Shown here in pieces: positions 61,002 to 64,000 of a DNA stretch of 64,000 nt. The DNA is from JAAYYM01 sp964483155. Lineage in GTDB: Bacteria; Bacillota; Clostridia; Lachnospirales; Lachnospiraceae. The notes under the pieces were generated by a model, which saw only the letters and a program-made list of their open reading frames with translations, did no database searches and was not told the origin of the DNA. Within the stretch, counting starts at the first letter, position 1; each line of letters begins with the position of its first letter. Location of the stretch: NCBI GenBank assembly GCA_964483155.1, contig CAZAAC010000007.1:1-64000 (forward strand), in the 5' to 3' direction. The translations under genes were made by a program, and so were the position numbers.

Positions 61002-62063
61002 ATGAATGAAAAGCTGGAAACAATAATGCTGCAGGCTGGATATCGGAAAATGCCTTCCAATACGCCGGAATTTACTATTTATATTGCGGGAGATATGTCG
61101 CGCGCACAGGTAGTACAGGTTATAGATTTAACAAGAGGGCAGCAGTTCAGTGTTCAGCAGTTTAATTATATAAAACAGTATACGATTGATATTTTTAAGT
61201 ATAAAGGATATCAAGATATGCATCTTCTTACATTGATTATAACGGAAAAGGCTGATGAAATAAAGAAAATAAGCTTAACAGAAACAGCTTGTTGGATAAT
61301 TGATACGGCTAGTAACAGGGTTTGCATATATGAAAATCAGATAAGTGATTTTTATGGTTTAAGAGGAAAGTTCGAAAATTTATGGAGTTCTTCCTATCAC
61401 ATAGATGCTCCTCAATTTGAAAAAAAAAATCTTCCTCATAAGAGTATGTCACCAATTGGTTTTTTGCGTAAAAACTTTTCTCATATAAATTTTTGTATTA
61501 TTATCATTAATGTAGTTATTTTTATGATTCCATTACTATTTTTGCTTGGTACGGAAGAAGATATAAACTTTATGATAGCACATGGAGCTATGTACTGGCC
61601 TAGTATTGTGACAGATCATGAGTATTATAGATTCTTTACATGCATTTTTTTACACTTTGGGATAGAACACTTAGCTAGTAATATGATCGTGTTGTATTTT
61701 TTGGGAGATAATTTAGAGAGAGAAGTTGGCAGGATTAAGTATTTATTTATATACTTATTAAGTGGAATATCGGGAAGTGTCTGTTCTTTTTTATTTTTTG
61801 CTATGGCTAATGAAGAAGTTGCTTCAGTGGGTGCTTCTGGAGCTATATTTGGAGTCATAGGTGCACTGCTCTATGTGGTAATACAAAACAAGGGAAAGTT
61901 GGAAGATATGACAACTTTCAGAATCGTAATATTAATTGGCTATTTCATTTTTTCGGGATTAACGAATGAATCGATTGATAATGCGGCACACCTTGGGGGA
62001 TTGGTTGCAGGATTTATTATTTCTGTGTTATTGTATAGAAAAGAATCTGTGGAGAGGTCGTAA
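61002..62063 (+). CDS. Rhomboid-family intramembrane serine protease
   Basis: The ATG at 61002 follows GAGG at seven bases. The 353-residue product has a soluble N-terminal domain of about 150 residues and then six or seven membrane segments. The catalytic pair is visible: Ser279 in GASGAIFG and His330 in AAHLGGL; HFGIEHLASNMIVLYFLG is the usual L1/helix 2 region. Rhomboids cut membrane-anchored proteins within the bilayer. The end is followed by the next start after 4 bp. Its position after the Tad locus suggests a substrate there, but it has its own promoter. Confidence 0.92.
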   Translation: MNEKLETIMLQAGYRKMPSNTPEFTIYIAGDMSRAQVVQVIDLTRGQQFSVQQFNYIKQYTIDIFKYKGYQDMHLLTLIITEKADEIKKISLTETACWIIDTASNRVCIYENQISDFYGLRGKFENLWSSSYHIDAPQFEKKNLPHKSMSPIGFLRKNFSHINFCIIIINVVIFMIPLLFLLGTEEDINFMIAHGAMYWPSIVTDHEYYRFFTCIFLHFGIEHLASNMIVLYFLGDNLEREVGRIKYLFIYLLSGISGSVCSFLFFAMANEEVASVGASGAIFGVIGALLYVVIQNKGKLEDMTTFRIVILIGYFIFSGLTNESIDNAAHLGGLVAGFIISVLLYRKESVERS

Positions 62064-62067
62064 CAGT

Positions 62068-63072
62068 ATGAAAATTAATATTTATTATGGAGGTAGAGGA
62101 ATACTCGATGATCCTACTCTATATGTGATTAACAAAATGCAAGAGGTATTGAGCGAGCTAAATGTAATAATTGAGAAGTTCAATTTGTATGAGTTAAAAA
62201 ATAGTATTACGACATTACCAGCCACGCTTAATGATGCTGACGGGATTATTCTAGCTACGACTGTTGAGTGGTATGGAATAGGCGGATATATGCAACAATT
62301 TCTGGATGCATGTTGGTTATATGGAAATAAAGAAAAGATTGCTAGTATATATATGTGTCCTGTTGTCATGTCTACAACATATGGGGAGAGGGAAGGAAAA
62401 CTAAGTTTATCTGTAGCTTGGGAGATTTTAGGAGGACGTCCTTGTAGTGGAATTTGTGGATATGTCAACGATATGGTGGCATTTGAAATGAATGCAGATT
62501 ATCTTGACCTAGTGGAAAGAAAAGCGGAGAATATTTATCGAACAATATCGCAAAAGGTTGCAAGTTTACCTGCAAGCAATCAAGCAGTTAAGAAAATGGT
62601 TGATTCGACAAGTAGTATTAATCTTACACCACAGGAAACAGAGCAATTGTCTAAATATGCATCTGATGATACATACGTACAGAAGCAAAAAGAAGATATT
62701 CAGGAATTGGCTAGTCTATTTAAGGATATGCTAGACCACAAAGATGTGGATGAAAATACGATATATATTATGGACTTCAGACAACATTATAGTCCGCAAG
62801 GTAATTTCTCGGCGAGTTATAAGTTTATTATTAAAGAGCGTAAAAAACCTTTAATAATTGAAATCGTTAATAGCGAATTAAATTGTTATTATGGAAATAT
62901 GGATAATCCAGAAGTGATATGTAAGCTGTCATCAGATATTATGAATGATATTATTGCATCCCGAATGACATTTCAAAGAGCTTTTATGTCAGGAGATATG
63001 CAAGTAAAGGGAGACTTTAGGATTTTACGTATGCTTGATCAGATTTTTATATTTACACAAGAAACCAATTAA
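62068..63072 (+). CDS. Flavodoxin-like protein with C-terminal SCP2 domain
   Basis: A 334-residue two-domain protein. Residues about 1-175 form a flavodoxin/FMN-reductase-like fold (INIYYGGRG, DGIILATTVEWYGIGGYMQQFLDAC). Residues about 230-334 match the SCP2 sterol-carrier fold (GNFSASYKFIIK, FQRAFMSGDMQVKGDF), a lipid-binding module. The shared start region, after the rhomboid stop, suggests co-transcription. The ligand and reaction are not known. The order of domains is regular in Clostridia. Confidence 0.78.
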   Translation: MKINIYYGGRGILDDPTLYVINKMQEVLSELNVIIEKFNLYELKNSITTLPATLNDADGIILATTVEWYGIGGYMQQFLDACWLYGNKEKIASIYMCPVVMSTTYGEREGKLSLSVAWEILGGRPCSGICGYVNDMVAFEMNADYLDLVERKAENIYRTISQKVASLPASNQAVKKMVDSTSSINLTPQETEQLSKYASDDTYVQKQKEDIQELASLFKDMLDHKDVDENTIYIMDFRQHYSPQGNFSASYKFIIKERKKPLIIEIVNSELNCYYGNMDNPEVICKLSSDIMNDIIASRMTFQRAFMSGDMQVKGDFRILRMLDQIFIFTQETN

Positions 63073-63128
63073 GGGAATTATATTTGAAATGATTGAAACA
63101 GGTAGATAGGATGGGAAGGAATTAAAAA

Positions 63129-63542
63129 ATGGAAGAGTCAAAGTGCATTTTCTGTAAAATTGCAATAGGAGAGATACCATCAAAGACAATATATGAGGAT
63201 GTAGATTTTCGTGTAATATTGGATATATCACCAGCAACGAGGGGACATGCTTTGATATTACCCAAGGAGCATTATAAAGATATATTTGAAATACCAGAGG
63301 AATTGCTAAAAAAAGCTTTTTCTTTAGCAAAAAAAATAGGAACAAAAATGTCCGAAAAGCTATGTTGTGATGGTTTCAATATTGTACAAAACAATGGAGT
63401 GACAGCTGGGCAAACGGTGTTTCATTTTCATATACACTTAATACCCAGATATGCTGATGACCAGCAAATGATTGGTTGGAGTCCTAGCAGCCCAGATGCA
63501 GAGGAGCTCAATAAGATATATAGTATTCTAGTAGAAGATTAA
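63129..63542 (+). CDS. HIT-family nucleotide hydrolase
   Basis: A 137-residue histidine-triad protein: CIFCKIAIGEIPSK at the N terminus with a zinc-type CxxC, GHALILPKEHY, and the catalytic triad HFHIHLIPR. Family members hydrolyse nucleoside phosphoramidates or dinucleotides. The ATG follows GGGAAGGAAT. It is convergent with the glycosyltransferase gene. Confidence 0.93.
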   Translation: MEESKCIFCKIAIGEIPSKTIYEDVDFRVILDISPATRGHALILPKEHYKDIFEIPEELLKKAFSLAKKIGTKMSEKLCCDGFNIVQNNGVTAGQTVFHFHIHLIPRYADDQQMIGWSPSSPDAEELNKIYSILVED

Positions 63543-63567
63543 TAAGAACAGAAAGGTCGTAGTTCCA

Positions 63568-64000
63568 TTATTCTTGATTCTTTATTATCTGGCGGATTAC
63601 ATATTGAGGGGCATGATTCATACTGATATATATTCTGCCAATATATTCACCTATAAGTCCGAGTACGAACAGAATCATACCACCTATTACGAGTAATATG
63701 ATAATAGTTGACGTCCAACCCATTGGGGCATAGGGATTGGTAAGTTTATTGATTACGGCCCATATAGCGTAAGCAAAACCTATTAATGCAGATAAAATTC
63801 CCATATAAGTGGCTATGCGAAGTGGTTTTACAGAAAAAGCAGTGAATCCATTAACCCATAGGGAAATCAATTTTCGCATAGTATATCCAGAAGTGCCAAT
63901 AGCACGTTCTCTATGATTTACCTCAACGCTCTTAATATTATTTGTAGTACGGAGCAATAGACCAATCACATATGGATAGGAGTGTTCATATTTAACAACT
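63568..64000 (-). CDS. Glycosyltransferase family 2, GtrB/DPM-like, 5' part missing
   Basis: The frame is open to the right edge, so only the C-terminal about 143 residues are seen. They include the end of the catalytic domain (NNIKSVEVNHRERAIGTSGYT) and two membrane segments (about 63-85 and 100-122 of the visible part), then GEYIGRIYISMNHAPQYVI, which is typical of membrane glycosyltransferases that charge undecaprenyl-phosphate with a sugar. The substrate sugar cannot be told. The gene ends 26 bp from the convergent HIT gene. Confidence 0.88.
   Translation of the reverse strand, partial: VVKYEHSYPYVIGLLLRTTNNIKSVEVNHRERAIGTSGYTMRKLISLWVNGFTAFSVKPLRIATYMGILSALIGFAYAIWAVINKLTNPYAPMGWTSTIIILLVIGGMILFVLGLIGEYIGRIYISMNHAPQYVIRQIIKNQE

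Overview
The window looks like a chromosome segment of a motile, low-GC Gram-positive anaerobe of the Lachnospiraceae (class Clostridia). The reasons are the AT-rich codon use, AGGAGG-type ribosome binding sites, and several families largely confined to that group (DUF3881, DUF4446 after parB, DUF6240 before flagellin, DUF5702 and DUF6382/FHA in a Tad locus), plus a V-type ATPase operon. I cannot name the genus. The partial parB at the left edge and the strong plus-strand bias suggest a position near the replication origin, which is an inference. I saw no prophage, insertion sequence or CRISPR array.

Region 1 (1-9.8 kb) is mostly housekeeping: parB, DUF4446, an HD-GYP-like protein, DUF3881, tRNA-Arg, a P-loop kinase-like protein, a DEDDh exonuclease, a D,D-carboxypeptidase, trmB, trxA and two tandem membrane acyltransferases.

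Region 2 (9.8-23.8 kb) is the most interesting part. It holds six TasA/camelysin-like secreted proteins with SipW-dependent-type leaders, a stand-alone SipW-type signal peptidase, one 447-residue protein that joins a SipW-type signal peptidase to a class B sortase, a von Willebrand A surface protein of 1063 residues, a sortase-substrate-like protein, a membrane-anchored companion, a BTAD (SARP-like) regulator, and two small proteins that share a WQG module. The two main operons each begin with the same promoter design: two TGTGAC direct repeats 11 bp apart, then 10 bp, then a -10 box. This is how SARP regulators are known to dock, and the regulator gene lies between its two presumed targets. 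I read this as a self-contained, regulated system that builds a surface fibre.

Region 3 (24.0-32.7 kb) is a complete V-type ATPase operon (G-C-I-K-F-E-A-B-D).

Region 4 (32.7-46.7 kb) is mixed: an anchored surface protein, an orphan LytTR regulator with an altered receiver and no ordinary start codon, a candidate structured RNA, tRNA-Pro, a VOC/MFS/ROK cluster, tcdA, tRNA-Lys, tatD, rsmA, a small protein with duplicated CX7CX7CX7C units, a long TPR/repeat protein and glgB.

Region 5 (46.8-51.7 kb) is a flagellar operon (DUF6240, flagellin, FliS-like) behind a sigma-D type promoter.

Region 6 (51.9-60.9 kb) is a Tad (type IVb pilus) locus: TadZ, TadA, TadB, TadC, a 55-residue Flp pilin, DUF5702, two TadE-like pseudopilins, a prepilin peptidase and a DUF6382/FHA protein. 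A rhomboid protease, a flavodoxin/SCP2 protein, a HIT protein and a partial glycosyltransferase follow.

Start codons were chosen from ribosome binding site position; several differ from the longest possible reading frame.
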